Origin: Bradyrhizobium murdochi | GTDB taxonomy: Bacteria > Pseudomonadota > Alphaproteobacteria > Rhizobiales > Xanthobacteraceae | Direction of reading: 5' to 3' | Assembly (NCBI RefSeq): GCF_000472965.1 | Contig: NZ_AXAU01000001.1 | Location: 1,032,243 to 1,096,242 of the forward strand | Length of the DNA: 64,000 bases | Shown here: positions 8,879 through 17,126 of the stretch, piece after piece | Numbering within the stretch: the first letter of the stretch is position 1 | Layout of the letters: every line of letters starts with the position of its first letter | Notes under the pieces: generated by a model | What the model was told of the DNA's origin: nothing | Databases searched by the model: none | Seen by the model: the letters and a program-made list of their open reading frames with translations, nothing else | Translations under genes and position numbers: made by a program

Positions 8879-11800
8879 ATGCGAATCGAACGGCGCAACA
8901 CCACTTCCGGCCAGTCACCCTATGCAGGGATTGATTTCAGGCTGACGACATCGGAGATCCGCAACCCCGACGGTTCGGTCGTGTTTCGGCTTGAGAATGT
9001 CGAAGTGCCCCAGTTCTGGTCGCAGGTCGCCTCCGACGTGCTGGCGCAGAAATACTTCCGTAAAGCCGGCGTTGCCGCGCGCCTGAAGAAGGTCGAGGAA
9101 GAGACCGTCCCATCGTGGCTGTGGCGCTCGGTGCCCGACACCGAGGCCCTCGCCCTGCTCCCTGAAAGCGAGCGCTATGTCGGCGAGACCAGCGCAAAAC
9201 AGGTGTTCGATCGCCTCGCCGGCTGCTGGACCTATTGGGGCTGGAAGGGCGGCTACTTCTCCAGCGATGAAGACGCGCAGGCGTTTTACGACGAGCTGCG
9301 CTACCAGCTCGCCAAGCAGATGGTCGCGCCGAACTCGCCGCAATGGTTCAACACCGGGCTGCACTGGGCCTATGGCATCGATGGCCCCGGCCAGGGCCAC
9401 TATTACGTCGACTGGAAGACCGGCAAGCTGACGAAATCGAAGTCGGCCTACGAGCATCCGCAGCCGCACGCCTGCTTCATCCAGGGCATCGAGGACGACC
9501 TCGTCAACGAGGGCGGCATCATGGACCTCTGGGTGCGCGAGGCGCGCCTGTTCAAATACGGCTCCGGCACCGGCTCGAACTTCTCCCGCCTGCGCGGCGA
9601 AGGCGAGCGCCTGTCCGGCGGCGGCCGCTCGTCCGGCTTGATGTCTTTCCTCAAGATCGGCGACCGCGCAGCGGGAGCCATCAAGAGCGGCGGCACCACG
9701 CGCCGCGCGGCCAAGATGGTCGTGGTCGACGTCGATCACCCCGACATCGAGACCTATATCGACTGGAAAGTGAAGGAGGAGCAGAAGGTTGCAGCCCTCG
9801 TCACCGGCTCCAAGATCAACCAGAAGCACCTCAAGGCCGTGCTGAAGGCCTGCGTGAACTGCGAAGGCAGTGGCGACGACTGCTTCGACCCCGAGAAGAA
9901 CCCTGCCCTTCGCCGCGAAATCAAGCTGGCGCGCCGCGCGCTGGTGCCCGACAATTACATCAAGCGGGTGATTCAGTTCGCCAAGCAGGGCTACAAGGAC
10001 ATCGATTTCCCGATCTACGACACCGACTGGGATTCGGAAGCCTACCTGACCGTCTCCGGCCAGAACTCCAACAACTCGGTCTCGCTGAAGGACGATTTCC
10101 TCCGCGCCGTCGAAACCGATGGCGAGTGGAATCTGATCGGCCGCACCAACAAGAAGATTACCAAGACTCTCAAGGCCCGCGAGCTCTGGGAGAAGATCGG
10201 CCACGCTGCCTGGGCCTCGGCCGATCCCGGCCTGCACTTCAACACCACCATGAACGACTGGCACACCTGCAAGGCGTCTGGCGACATCCGCGCGTCGAAC
10301 CCGTGCTCGGAATACATGTTCCTGGACGACACGGCGTGTAACCTCGCCTCCGCCAATCTGCTGACGTTCTATTCGACCACCACCAAGCGGTTCGACGTCG
10401 AGGCCTACGAGCACCTGTGCCGGCTCTGGACCATCGTGCTCGAAATCTCCGTGATGATGGCGCAATTCCCTTCGAAGGCGATCGCCGAACTCTCCTACGA
10501 GTTCCGCACGCTGGGCCTGGGCTTTGCCAACATCGGCGGCCTCCTGATGACCATGGGCCTGCCCTATGACTCGAAGGAAGGCCGTTCGCTGTGCGGCGCG
10601 CTGACCGCTGTGATGACCGGCATCGCCTACAAGACCTCGGCCGAGATGGCGGCCGAGCTCGGCACCTTCCCCGGCTACAAGAAGAACGCCCAGCACATGC
10701 TGCGCGTGATCCGCAACCACCGCCGCGCCGCGCACGGCCACGCCTCGGGCTATGAGGCGCTCTCGGTCAACCCGGTGCCGCTCGACCACGCCTCCTGCCC
10801 GCAAGGCGACGTGATCGCGCATGCGACGAAAGCCTGGGACGACGCCCTGGCGCTCGGCGAAGCCAACGGCTTCCGCAATGCGCAGACGACGGTTGTGGCG
10901 CCGACCGGCACCATCGGCCTCGTGATGGATTGCGACACCACCGGCATCGAGCCTGACTTTGCGCTGGTGAAGTTCAAGAAGCTCGCCGGCGGCGGCTACT
11001 GGAAGATCATCAACCAGGCCGTGCCCGAAGCGCTGCGGGCGCTCGGCTACAGCGAAGCGCATATCGCGGAGATCGAGGCCTACGCCGTCGGCCACGGCTC
11101 GCTCTCCAACGCGCCCGGCATCAACGCCACCACGCTGAAGGCAAAAGGCTTCACCGACGAAGCGCTGGCCAAGGTGGAAAAGGCGTTGCCGACCGCCTTC
11201 GACATCAAGTTCGCCTTCAACAAGTGGACCTTTGGCGAAGACTTCCTGCGCGACACGCTGAACCTTGCGCCGGAAGCGATCGCCGCCCCCGGCTTCGACC
11301 TGCTCGCCGCGCTCGGCTTCACCAAGCGCGAGATCGAGGCTGCGAATGTGCACATCTGCGGCGCGATGACGGTGGAGGGAGCTCCCCACCTCAAGGCAGA
11401 ACATTACGCGGTGTTCGACTGCGCCAACCCCTGCGGCAAGATCGGCAAGCGCTACCTCTCGGTCGAGAGCCACATCCGCATGATGGCGGCGTCGCAGCCG
11501 TTCATCTCGGGTGCGATCTCCAAGACGATCAACATGCCGAACGACGCCACGGTGGAGGACTGCAAGGCGGCGTATCTCTTGTCCTGGAAGCTCGCGCTGA
11601 AGGCTAACGCGCTCTACCGCGACGGCTCAAAACTCTCCCAGCCCTTGAACTCGCAGCTCATCGCCGACGATGACGACGAGGACGATGCGGTGGAGGCGCT
11701 CTACGAGAAGCCGATGGCGGCGCGCACCGCGCAGGTCTCGGAAAAGATCGTCGAGAAGCTGGTCGAGCGCATCGTCGTGATGCGCGAGCGCGAGAAGATG

Positions 11801-12625
11801 CCGGATCGCCGCAAGGGTTACACCCAGAAGGCGGTGGTCGGCGGCCACAAGGTGTACTTGCGCACCGGCGAATATGACGACGGCCGTCTCGGCGAGATCT
11901 TCATCGACATGCACAAGGAAGGCGCGGCGCTTCGCTCCTTCATCAACAACTTTGCGATCGCCGTCTCGCTCGGCCTGCAATACGGCGTGCCGCTGGAGGA
12001 ATATGTCGACGCCTTCACCTTCACCCGCTTCGAGCCGGCCGGCCCGGTGCAGGGCAACGACTCCATCAAGTATGCGACCTCGATCCTCGACTATGTGTTC
12101 CGCGAGCTCGCGGTCAGCTACATGTCGCGCTTCGACCTCGCCCATGTCGATCCGACCGAGTCGAATTTCGACGCGCTCGGCAAGGGCGTCGAGGAAGGCA
12201 AGGAGCCGTCCGACCAGGGCCAGCAGGCCACCAAATATCTGTCGAAGGGCCTGACTCGCTCGCGCACGGACAACCTCGTCGTCATGCGCGGCGGCGATAC
12301 GGACGCCCGCGGGTCCCACAACGTCACCGCAATCGGCGGCCACGGCCCCAGCGCCCGCGCCTCCGATGCGCACGAAGGCGCGGTGGCCTTAAGGCAGGAA
12401 TCCCAGCACGACCTGTCGCCGACAGAAAAGCTGGGAGCCCTGCAATGGAGCAAGGCCGGCAGCGCTGCGGTAGCGGTCGCGCCGAGCAAGGCCGAACGCC
12501 GGGCAGAAGCCAAGGCCAAGGGCTACGAAGGCGAGATGTGCTCGGAGTGCGGCAACTTTACCTTGGTGCGGAATGGGACGTGTATGAAGTGCGATACGTG
12601 TGGCAGCACGACGGGGTGTAGCTGA
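8879..12625 (+). CDS. nrdJ: Adenosylcobalamin-dependent (class II) ribonucleoside-diphosphate reductase
   Basis: Reduces ribonucleotides to deoxyribonucleotides using a cobalamin-generated thiyl radical, independent of oxygen. 1248 residues, the usual length of the long alphaproteobacterial form, with no intein. Landmarks: HACFIQGI near residue 198, [12 protein letters not shown] and [11 protein letters not shown] in the nucleotide-binding core, the active-site segment [21 protein letters not shown] (one letter over shown only in part as NPCSEYM...CNLASANL) near residue 475, [20 protein letters not shown], and a C-terminal zinc-ribbon-like tail with [15 protein letters not shown] and a final C-S that carries the redox-active thiols. 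The ATG at 8879 begins the conserved MRIERRNTT; upstream in-frame codons run through a palindromic repeat and are not coding. Monocistronic. Confidence 0.97.
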   Translation: MRIERRNTTSGQSPYAGIDFRLTTSEIRNPDGSVVFRLENVEVPQFWSQVASDVLAQKYFRKAGVAARLKKVEEETVPSWLWRSVPDTEALALLPESERYVGETSAKQVFDRLAGCWTYWGWKGGYFSSDEDAQAFYDELRYQLAKQMVAPNSPQWFNTGLHWAYGIDGPGQGHYYVDWKTGKLTKSKSAYEHPQPHACFIQGIEDDLVNEGGIMDLWVREARLFKYGSGTGSNFSRLRGEGERLSGGGRSSGLMSFLKIGDRAAGAIKSGGTTRRAAKMVVVDVDHPDIETYIDWKVKEEQKVAALVTGSKINQKHLKAVLKACVNCEGSGDDCFDPEKNPALRREIKLARRALVPDNYIKRVIQFAKQGYKDIDFPIYDTDWDSEAYLTVSGQNSNNSVSLKDDFLRAVETDGEWNLIGRTNKKITKTLKARELWEKIGHAAWASADPGLHFNTTMNDWHTCKASGDIRASNPCSEYMFLDDTACNLASANLLTFYSTTTKRFDVEAYEHLCRLWTIVLEISVMMAQFPSKAIAELSYEFRTLGLGFANIGGLLMTMGLPYDSKEGRSLCGALTAVMTGIAYKTSAEMAAELGTFPGYKKNAQHMLRVIRNHRRAAHGHASGYEALSVNPVPLDHASCPQGDVIAHATKAWDDALALGEANGFRNAQTTVVAPTGTIGLVMDCDTTGIEPDFALVKFKKLAGGGYWKIINQAVPEALRALGYSEAHIAEIEAYAVGHGSLSNAPGINATTLKAKGFTDEALAKVEKALPTAFDIKFAFNKWTFGEDFLRDTLNLAPEAIAAPGFDLLAALGFTKREIEAANVHICGAMTVEGAPHLKAEHYAVFDCANPCGKIGKRYLSVESHIRMMAASQPFISGAISKTINMPNDATVEDCKAAYLLSWKLALKANALYRDGSKLSQPLNSQLIADDDDEDDAVEALYEKPMAARTAQVSEKIVEKLVERIVVMREREKMPDRRKGYTQKAVVGGHKVYLRTGEYDDGRLGEIFIDMHKEGAALRSFINNFAIAVSLGLQYGVPLEEYVDAFTFTRFEPAGPVQGNDSIKYATSILDYVFRELAVSYMSRFDLAHVDPTESNFDALGKGVEEGKEPSDQGQQATKYLSKGLTRSRTDNLVVMRGGDTDARGSHNVTAIGGHGPSARASDAHEGAVALRQESQHDLSPTEKLGALQWSKAGSAAVAVAPSKAERRAEAKAKGYEGEMCSECGNFTLVRNGTCMKCDTCGSTTGCS

Positions 12626-12653
12626 TAGTCGGCTGCCGCCGCCATTGAAGATG

Positions 12654-12692
12654 ACCCTCGTCCCTGTGCCTTTTAATCATGGGGACGAGGGT
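12654..12692 (+). terminator. Hairpin downstream of nrdJ
   Basis: ACCCTCGTCCC (12654-12664) pairs perfectly with GGGACGAGGGT (12682-12692) across a 17-base loop, 28 bp after the nrdJ stop. No T-run follows, so it may be a stabilising 3' end or a non-canonical terminator. The right arm doubles as the T-stem of the tRNA-like sequence described at 12681-12720. Confidence 0.5.
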
Positions 12693-12720
12693 TAGAGTCC
12701 CTCCAATTCGCGATCCACCA
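12681..12720 (+). other. tRNA/tmRNA 3'-end-like remnant (possible attachment site)
   Basis: The segment has a T-arm-like GAGGG-TTAGAGT-CCCTC (5-pair stem, 7-base loop) and ends in CCACCA at 12720, resembling the 3' end of a tRNA or tmRNA. The loop has A where the near-invariant C of the T-loop should be, and no 5' half of a tRNA exists upstream. Integrating elements use such 3' ends as attachment sites, and the next genes look accessory. No integrase is present. Interpretation is inference. Confidence 0.35.
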
Positions 12721-12741
12721 ATCCAAGGAGCACCAAACACG

Positions 12742-13326
12742 ATGCCACTTCTCTCGGATGAAGCCTGCACGGTCGTCGCATCGGACGGCACGATCCGAGC
12801 CACGCGAAAGGCCAAGTTTGCAGGTCGCGATCTCATTATTGTAGCCGCGACGGCAGATGCCGTTGTTGAGCCCGGCGATGAAATTCGGCGGAAGCTTCCC
12901 AATGGCACCGAGGAAACCTTCGAGGTAATCGATCCCACGTTCTACAACGTAGGCGTGGCCGGCATGGGTCCACATTTCCAAATCAAAGTAAGGCGCAAGG
13001 GCACCTTTCCGCTCAATTCCGGAGGCAACTACACCTTTCATGTGAGCGGATCGAACTCTCGCGTTAACGTTGGGTCGCAAGACAATTCGGTGAACGTTGT
13101 CGCTGACAGTGTTTTTGGCGATGTGGCCGCCGCTCTTCGGAATGGCGTTGGTGATCAAAACAAGCTGGACGAGATGCTGGCAGCGCTCGAAGACATGAAG
13201 CGCGAGCGCGGGCGAGGTGGATTCTTGCAGGCCTATCAAAAATTCATTGGTGTCTGCGCGGACCACATTGGCGTGGTTAGCCCCTTTCTTCCAGCCCTTA
13301 CAAGTTTCATTGGCGGCGGAGGTTAG
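12742..13326 (+). CDS. Unknown protein, accessory region
   Basis: 194 residues, start ATG at 12742 chosen because AAGGAG lies 11 bp upstream. The N-terminal 75 residues look like a small beta-barrel (CTVVASDGTIRATRKAKFAG, VEPGDEIRRKLPNGTEETFEV), the middle has SGSNSRVNVGSQDNSVNVV resembling bacterial proteins in which this phrase precedes a small alpha-helical domain, and the C-terminus is helical (KLDEMLAALEDMKRERGRGG, then a hydrophobic GVVSPFLPALTSFIGGGG tail). No signal peptide. It is followed after 3 bp by a second unknown gene. Base composition appears less G+C-rich than nrdJ, consistent with transfer. Phage/defence association is possible but unproven. Confidence 0.65.
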   Translation: MPLLSDEACTVVASDGTIRATRKAKFAGRDLIIVAATADAVVEPGDEIRRKLPNGTEETFEVIDPTFYNVGVAGMGPHFQIKVRRKGTFPLNSGGNYTFHVSGSNSRVNVGSQDNSVNVVADSVFGDVAAALRNGVGDQNKLDEMLAALEDMKRERGRGGFLQAYQKFIGVCADHIGVVSPFLPALTSFIGGGG

Positions 13327-13329
13327 TCA

Positions 13330-13707
13330 TTGGATCTCAAAACTTTCGTTGCACGGAGCCTCACACAGATCCTCGATGGAATCCGCGAGGCACAGAAACT
13401 CCCCGGAGGGGATAACGTGGCGGCTGAAGGGTATATTGGCTCTGAGGGCAATCTCATGTCAGGCGGAACGAGCGGTTTTTTCACGCGAGTTGATTTCGAC
13501 GTGCTTGTTCTTGCGGAGACCAAGGACGGTGAGCCCAGCGTTCAGGTCGGTGACTCTCACATCGTATCTACGGCATCCAGTACCGATCAAAGAGCCAGTA
13601 GAGTAAAATTTTCAGTTCACGTCCGCCTCCCCCAAGGCGGAGCTGTCAGAGAGCCATTATCCCGTGGTGATCATCAATATCGCTATGATCCATACGAGGA
13701 TGCATGA
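13330..13707 (+). CDS. Unknown protein, accessory region (MDLKTFVARSLTQILDGIREAQ type)
   Basis: 125 residues starting at TTG 13330, 3 bp after the previous stop, so probably translationally coupled. An N-terminal amphipathic helix (FVARSLTQILDGIREAQ) is followed by a glycine-rich loop and a beta domain (FFTRVDFDVLVLAETKDG ... SRVKFSVHVRLPQGG). Short proteins with an N-terminal L-x-x-I-[IL]-x-G-[IV]-x-x-A-Q helix occur in many bacterial accessory regions and defence-like gene pairs, but I cannot name this family. Function unknown. Confidence 0.6.
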   Translation: MDLKTFVARSLTQILDGIREAQKLPGGDNVAAEGYIGSEGNLMSGGTSGFFTRVDFDVLVLAETKDGEPSVQVGDSHIVSTASSTDQRASRVKFSVHVRLPQGGAVREPLSRGDHQYRYDPYEDA

Positions 13708-13750
13708 GACGCAAAAAGTGAGAAAGCCCGCCTAGTTACGCAATTGCGGC

Positions 13751-13778
13751 ATTACGGTGCCAGCACTGTCACCGTAAT
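13751..13778. repeat. Inverted pair of GGTGACAGTG-type repeats
   Basis: ATTACGGTGCCAG and CACTGTCACCGTAAT meet head to head, forming a near-perfect hairpin. They are two units of the repeat family (consensus ATTACGGTGACAGTGCA followed by YTTAATT) that recurs at 14375, 14441, 14552, 15241, 15274 and inverted at 15321. Confidence 0.8.
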
Positions 13779-13897
13779 CCGACGTCGACCACATCAAGGT
13801 GTTCGCTAATCAGGATGCCGCTGAAACGTGGTTTGCGGAGAACGACCCTGAGGGCGTGGCCTTCGAGTATGAGGTTCTGAAAGAGGCCGCCAACTGA
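13778..13897 (+). pseudogene. C-terminal fragment of a small WFAENDPEGVAFEYEV protein
   Basis: The frame from 13778 reads DVDHIKVFANQDAAETWFAE then NDPEGVAFEYEVLKEAAN and stops at 13897. There is no plausible start codon or ribosome site; the 5' side abuts the inverted repeat at 13751-13778. Small proteins with this ENDPEGVAFEY ending occur in Bradyrhizobium as I recall them. A related fragment with the opposite end missing lies at 15130-15240. Confidence 0.65.
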
Positions 13898-13959
13898 GGC
13901 GGCCTTACCTTGTTAGCCTATCCAGCGCGCGCAATCGCGCGCTGGTGTAGCTTGTCCCG

Positions 13960-14175
13960 CTACTTCTTCTTCATGCCGGAGTCGCGTTGATTTTTCTCAT
14001 ATAGCTCGCGGTCCTTGGCACTAACCTGGCCCAACATGGGTGGAGCTGCGCCAACCGTGGTCGTGGTCGTGGCGGCGGCGGCAGGTGCCTTCGGCTTCGT
14101 CGTTTTCTTAGCTGCCAAAGCGCCAGAAGTGGAGACAGCGAAGATCGCAAGACCGACAAGAACTATTTTCTTCAT
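13960..14175 (-). CDS. Small exported protein, K/A/T-rich
   Basis: 71 residues. The start at 14175 (MKKIVLVGLAIFAVS) has GGGAGAG upstream; an earlier in-frame ATG at 14238 would put 21 extra residues before the signal peptide. Signal cleavage probably after TSGALA. The mature part is low-complexity (KKTTKPKAPAAAATTTTT) then GAAPPMLGQVSAKDRELYEK and a basic end. Periplasmic; function unknown. Confidence 0.65.
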   Translation of the reverse strand: MKKIVLVGLAIFAVSTSGALAAKKTTKPKAPAAAATTTTTVGAAPPMLGQVSAKDRELYEKNQRDSGMKKK

Positions 14176-14374
14176 GCTCAGCTCTCCCTTAACTTGGAAA
14201 AAGGACGCGCCGGCAGTCGAGCATAAAGCTCGCATCACGGCAAGCTGGAGTGCTGCGCTCTAAGCATGACATGTTCCCATCGCGAAAGGCCGCCAGCGTG
14301 AACCGGCGGGCCTTGATTTTTTCTCACTTGCGAAGGGTGAGCACGTTGTCGGACAAGGGCTCTGCCGGATGGCC

Positions 14375-14464
14375 ATTACGGTGACAGTGCACTCAATTTT
14401 CGGAAAGTCGGTAGCAAGGCCGTACGGCCCGAACATCCGAATTACGGTGACAGTGCACTTAACT
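14375..14464 (+). repeat. Two direct copies of the GGTGACAGTGCACT repeat
   Basis: ATTACGGTGACAGTGCACTC at 14375 and ATTACGGTGACAGTGCACTT at 14441, 66 bp apart. Same family as at 13751. Similar sequences accompany REP-associated tyrosine transposase elements in proteobacteria as I recall; no such transposase gene is in the window. Confidence 0.8.
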
Positions 14465-14490
14465 TTGCCAATGATGCACCGGTAATGGAC

Positions 14491-14520
14491 GGCGCAATAC
14501 GCTTCGCTATTGCGCCCTAC
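14491..14520. repeat. Short palindromic repeat GGCGCAATACGCTTCGCTATTGCGCC
   Basis: A 30-bp palindrome of the NNACGCTTCGCTNN type, typical of Bradyrhizobium intergenic DNA. It lies between two copies of the GGTGACAG repeat. Confidence 0.7.
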
Positions 14521-14551
14521 AGACCTAATCAGCCGCAATTCCAGATCGGCG

Positions 14552-14649
14552 ATTACGGTGACAGCAAGCGTAGGGCGGATTAGCCGAAGGCGTAATCCGC
14601 CGTTCTCCGCGACTGAGCCGGCGGGTTACGCTTCGCTAACCCGCCCTAC
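14552..14649. repeat. GGTGACAG half-repeat joined to a GTAGGGCGGATTAGC palindrome
   Basis: A truncated ATTACGGTGACAG (14552-14564) runs directly into GTAGGGCGGATTAGCCGAAG (14570 on), whose partner arm GGGTTACGCTTCGCTAACCC with CGCCCTAC ends at 14649. The 30 bases 14563-14592 recur exactly at 18215-18244. The whole 14176-14762 gap contains only these repeats and no gene. Confidence 0.75.
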
Positions 14650-14762
14650 TTGCTTGAAAATTTGCGTCGATTTATTTCGACGAACCAGCGGGGGAGCAGG
14701 CTCTCCCCTCCGCTGACGACGGAGTCGTCGTTAGGGTCCGGGTGACGATACTCGCAGGGAAA

Positions 14763-15005
14763 CTATGCGGCGCGGGTTTTGCTTTTCCCCGATCGGGCAG
14801 TCTTTGCCTTAGCGGATTTCGTCGCAACAAATCCCGTGTCGAGGGGTGCTGCGGCGGGAGCGTTGCTGCCCGAGCTTTCAAGCGATGTCATGAGAATTTC
14901 GCGTTGAGCATTGAGCCAATAGATGTCTGCCTGGCCCTCGGGCTGACCGTCGGCCATCCACAGGTGGTAGGCACGTTCGCGGATGGCCTCTTCCAGATTT
15001 GGCAT
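14763..15005 (-). CDS. DUF2934 family protein
   Basis: 80 residues. The N-terminal 40 residues carry the DUF2934 pattern IRERAYHLWMADGQPEGQAD with W/H-containing YWLNAQREIL. The C-terminus is A/K-rich and disordered (KSAKAKTARSGKSKTRAA). Cytoplasmic, function unknown; such proteins are frequent in rhizobia. An AAAGGA precedes the ATG at 15005. Confidence 0.75.
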   Translation of the reverse strand: MPNLEEAIRERAYHLWMADGQPEGQADIYWLNAQREILMTSLESSGSNAPAAAPLDTGFVATKSAKAKTARSGKSKTRAA

Positions 15006-15129
15006 GGGGTTTTCCTTTCATGATGCGCCCAGCCCCGGCAGGCAAAGTCTTGCTCTCGTAAGGTTAACGAAATCTTACCAATTGCTAGCGCTCGGGTCGT
15101 TGTAAGGCCCGCCGGAATGGCAGGCCGCA

Positions 15130-15306
15130 ATGGAGGCGCTGATCGACACCAGCAAAGACGTTAACGACCCCGAGCACGTCTTCGCAAGTGCGGACGCCGC
15201 GCAAAACTGGTTCGACGAAAACGACCCTGAAGGCGTGGGAATTGCGGCGACAGTGCATTTAATTCACCGGGGAATTGCGGTGACAGCGCATTCAATTCAC
15301 CGATGA
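15130..15306 (+). pseudogene. N-terminal fragment of a WFDENDPEG protein running into repeats
   Basis: From ATG 15130 the frame reads MEALIDTSKDVNDPEHVFAS, ADAAQNWFDENDPEGVG, and then enters two GGTGACAG-type repeats, giving an artificial tail (IAATVHLIHRG...) up to the stop at 15306. The family's normal ending (GVAFEYEV, seen in the fragment at 13778-13897) is missing exactly at the repeat boundary, so the repeat unit has replaced the 3' end. Confidence 0.6.
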
Positions 15307-15339
15307 CGAAGTGCTAGTTTACTGCACTGTCATCGTAAT
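15241..15339. repeat. Three GGTGACAG-family units (two direct, one inverted)
   Basis: ATTGCGGCGACAGTGCATTT (15241), ATTGCGGTGACAGCGCATTC (15274), and inverted ACTGCACTGTCATCGTAAT (15321-15339). The inverted unit overlaps the 3' end of the membrane protein gene ending at 15330 and supplies its last codons. Confidence 0.8.
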
Positions 15340-15845
15340 ACATCTGCGCTTTCCCTAGGGTTCGTCAGTCCCATCACCCACGCACAGACAACGGCGGGTA
15401 ACCCCCACACAAGTGCCACATAGAACCAGTCCTGCCGGAAGGTCTTCGCATGCTCGGCCGCCGAGGGGCCCTCGTGCATGAGGCCGTAGTACAGGACGAA
15501 AGCGATTCCGAAGCCCGCCAGGCCACAGGCGAGTGAACGCCACCATCTGTCTGACAGGCGGCGGTCCACCCACGCGGTAAAGAGCATGGGAAGAATCGAG
15601 AACGCGTAGCAGACCATGAGAGACGGCAGCCAATACCGCCCATCCTCGAAAATCGGCCCGTCAGTCCGGGCGGCGAGAAACGCGATGCAGTAGAGCCAGG
15701 CAAGAAACGGCCCGAGGGCGGCAAAGAGCCGAAGCCTTGTCGTTTCGGTCACGATGGCAGCGATTTCCATTTCGGACTTGCCGGGATGCTTTCTCCAACT
15801 CGATAAACCTTTGTCGCTGCGAGGCCTCCTCTCGTTCAGGCTCAA
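15330..15845 (-). CDS. Four-TM membrane protein of unknown function
   Basis: 171 residues if started at 15845, 146 if at 15770 (MEIAAIVTETTRLRLF). Four membrane segments: LRLFAALGPFLAWLYCIAF, LPSLMVCYAFSILPMLFTAW, SLACGLAGFGIAFVLYYGL and FYVALVWGLPAVVCAWVMGL. Starts 12 bp after the end of the second EamA gene on the same strand, so probably cotranscribed. The final residues (RESADVLR) are encoded partly inside a dispersed repeat unit, so the original C-terminus may have been altered. Confidence 0.65.
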   Translation of the reverse strand: MSLNERRPRSDKGLSSWRKHPGKSEMEIAAIVTETTRLRLFAALGPFLAWLYCIAFLAARTDGPIFEDGRYWLPSLMVCYAFSILPMLFTAWVDRRLSDRWWRSLACGLAGFGIAFVLYYGLMHEGPSAAEHAKTFRQDWFYVALVWGLPAVVCAWVMGLTNPRESADVLR

Positions 15846-15857
15846 GGGTTTTCCGCC

Positions 15858-16778
15858 TCACCGCTGCCTTTGCGCCAGATAGAAGCCGAGCAGCACCGTG
15901 ACCAGTCCGGCCGCCTGCAGCGCGGTCGGGGGCTCGCCGAGCAGGAGCCAGCCGGCGAGGATCGTCAGCGCCGGCACGGTCGCGGGGAACACCGCGGCGC
16001 GGGCGACGCCGATGGTCTGAACCGAGAATGCGAACAGATACAACGCAGCGGGGCCGGCCAGGATGCCCTGTGCCAGCGCCTGCAGCGCGTTTTCGCCAAG
16101 GCCCAGCGCCGCCACGCAGGCAAACCCACTAATAACAGCATAGAGCGGCAGCAGCGTCAGCGACAGCACGCTGATGACGGTGGCGGCCGAGAACGCGGAG
16201 ACACGCCAATGGCGCAGCAGCGTGCCGAACACGGCGAACATCAATCCGGTCATCACGAACAGCAGATCGCCCAGCACGCCATCGGCGCCGATATGGCCGA
16301 TCGACTCGGCGCCGATCACCGCAAGGCCGCCGATGATGACGACCGCCCCCAGCACGCGCGAGGGCGGAACCCGCTCGCGCAAGAACATCGCGGCCAGCAG
16401 CAGGCCGCCGAGCGTCGCGCTGGAAGGCTGGATGACGCTGCCATGTCCGAGCGGCACGAACAGGAAGCCGGTATAGCTGATGAGCGACATCACAGGCCCG
16501 CCCAGCACCATCAGCACCAGCCCGCGGCCCCATCCTATGCCGCTGAGATTGGCGATGCCGGCGCGAAGCACGAACGGCAGGAACACGAGCCCCGACCACA
16601 CGAAGCGGTGCATCAGCAAGTCCGGCGGCGTGAAGCCGACCTTCAGCCCGTGCCGGGTCGCGACAAAGCCGAGCGCCCAGAACAGCGCCGCGCCAGCGCC
16701 GCACGCCACCCCAAGCAGGGCCGATTTCGTGTCAGGTTTCTGGGCTGGAGCATCGCCGCCGCTGGTCGGCTGGTTCAT
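15858..16778 (-). CDS. EamA-family (DMT) transporter
   Basis: 306 residues, ten membrane helices in two EamA halves (GVACGAGAALFWALGFVATR near residues 23-42; second half from GDLLFVMTGLMFAVFGTLLR). The C-terminus ends with LTILAGWLLLGEPPTALQAA and a last helix, typical of the family. Predicted metabolite exporter of unknown substrate, cytoplasmic membrane. Not a close duplicate of the exporter at 7185. Likely heads an operon with the four-TM protein downstream. Confidence 0.85.
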   Translation of the reverse strand: MNQPTSGGDAPAQKPDTKSALLGVACGAGAALFWALGFVATRHGLKVGFTPPDLLMHRFVWSGLVFLPFVLRAGIANLSGIGWGRGLVLMVLGGPVMSLISYTGFLFVPLGHGSVIQPSSATLGGLLLAAMFLRERVPPSRVLGAVVIIGGLAVIGAESIGHIGADGVLGDLLFVMTGLMFAVFGTLLRHWRVSAFSAATVISVLSLTLLPLYAVISGFACVAALGLGENALQALAQGILAGPAALYLFAFSVQTIGVARAAVFPATVPALTILAGWLLLGEPPTALQAAGLVTVLLGFYLAQRQR

Positions 16779-17032
16779 TGGGGACGCTTACGTCACCCTG
16801 CATCCCTGTTCAACCCACGCTCCTGCAGGGCTGACGGGCGCGCCGCCGCAAGCACAGGGGTGAGAACACGTCGCAGGTTTCGCAAGCAAGCGCAGGACGA
16901 GAAGGCGTCATCCGCCCTACGCTCGCTACTTTGCATGGGGTTGTTTTCGCGATTTTGTATCTGGACCCTGCGGTGTACTGCAGAAGAGTATCTGCACCGG
17001 GTCCGGGAGGCGATATCGTCAGCAAGCAGTAA

Positions 17033-17107
17033 GTAGCCCGGATGAGCGAAGCGACATCCGGGACAACTCTAGCACCGCCCGGATATCGCTTCGCTCATCC
17101 GGGCTAC
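17033..17107. repeat. 75-bp palindromic repeat GTAGCCCGGATGAGCGAAGCG
   Basis: Arms GTAGCCCGGATGAGCGAAGC (from 17033) and GCTTCGCTCATCCGGGCTAC (to 17107) are inverted copies about 30 bp long. A well-known Bradyrhizobium-type intergenic palindrome; a second copy is at 20396-20483. The remainder of the gap, 16779-17032, holds no recognisable gene. Confidence 0.85.
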
Positions 17108-17126
17108 GGCGCCACTCACTATTCAC

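Noticed and set aside
8915..11473. 852-codon open frame antisense to nrdJ
   Set aside because: It mirrors the codon bias of a high-GC gene on the other strand; its translation (repeats of H, R, V, G, A, D) has no domain and no ribosome site.
12640..12720. Functional tRNA gene
   Set aside because: Only a T-arm-like 3' part exists; no D-arm or anticodon arm, and the T-loop lacks its conserved C.
13751..15339. CRISPR array
   Set aside because: Repeat spacing is irregular, units are inverted as well as direct, and no cas genes are present.
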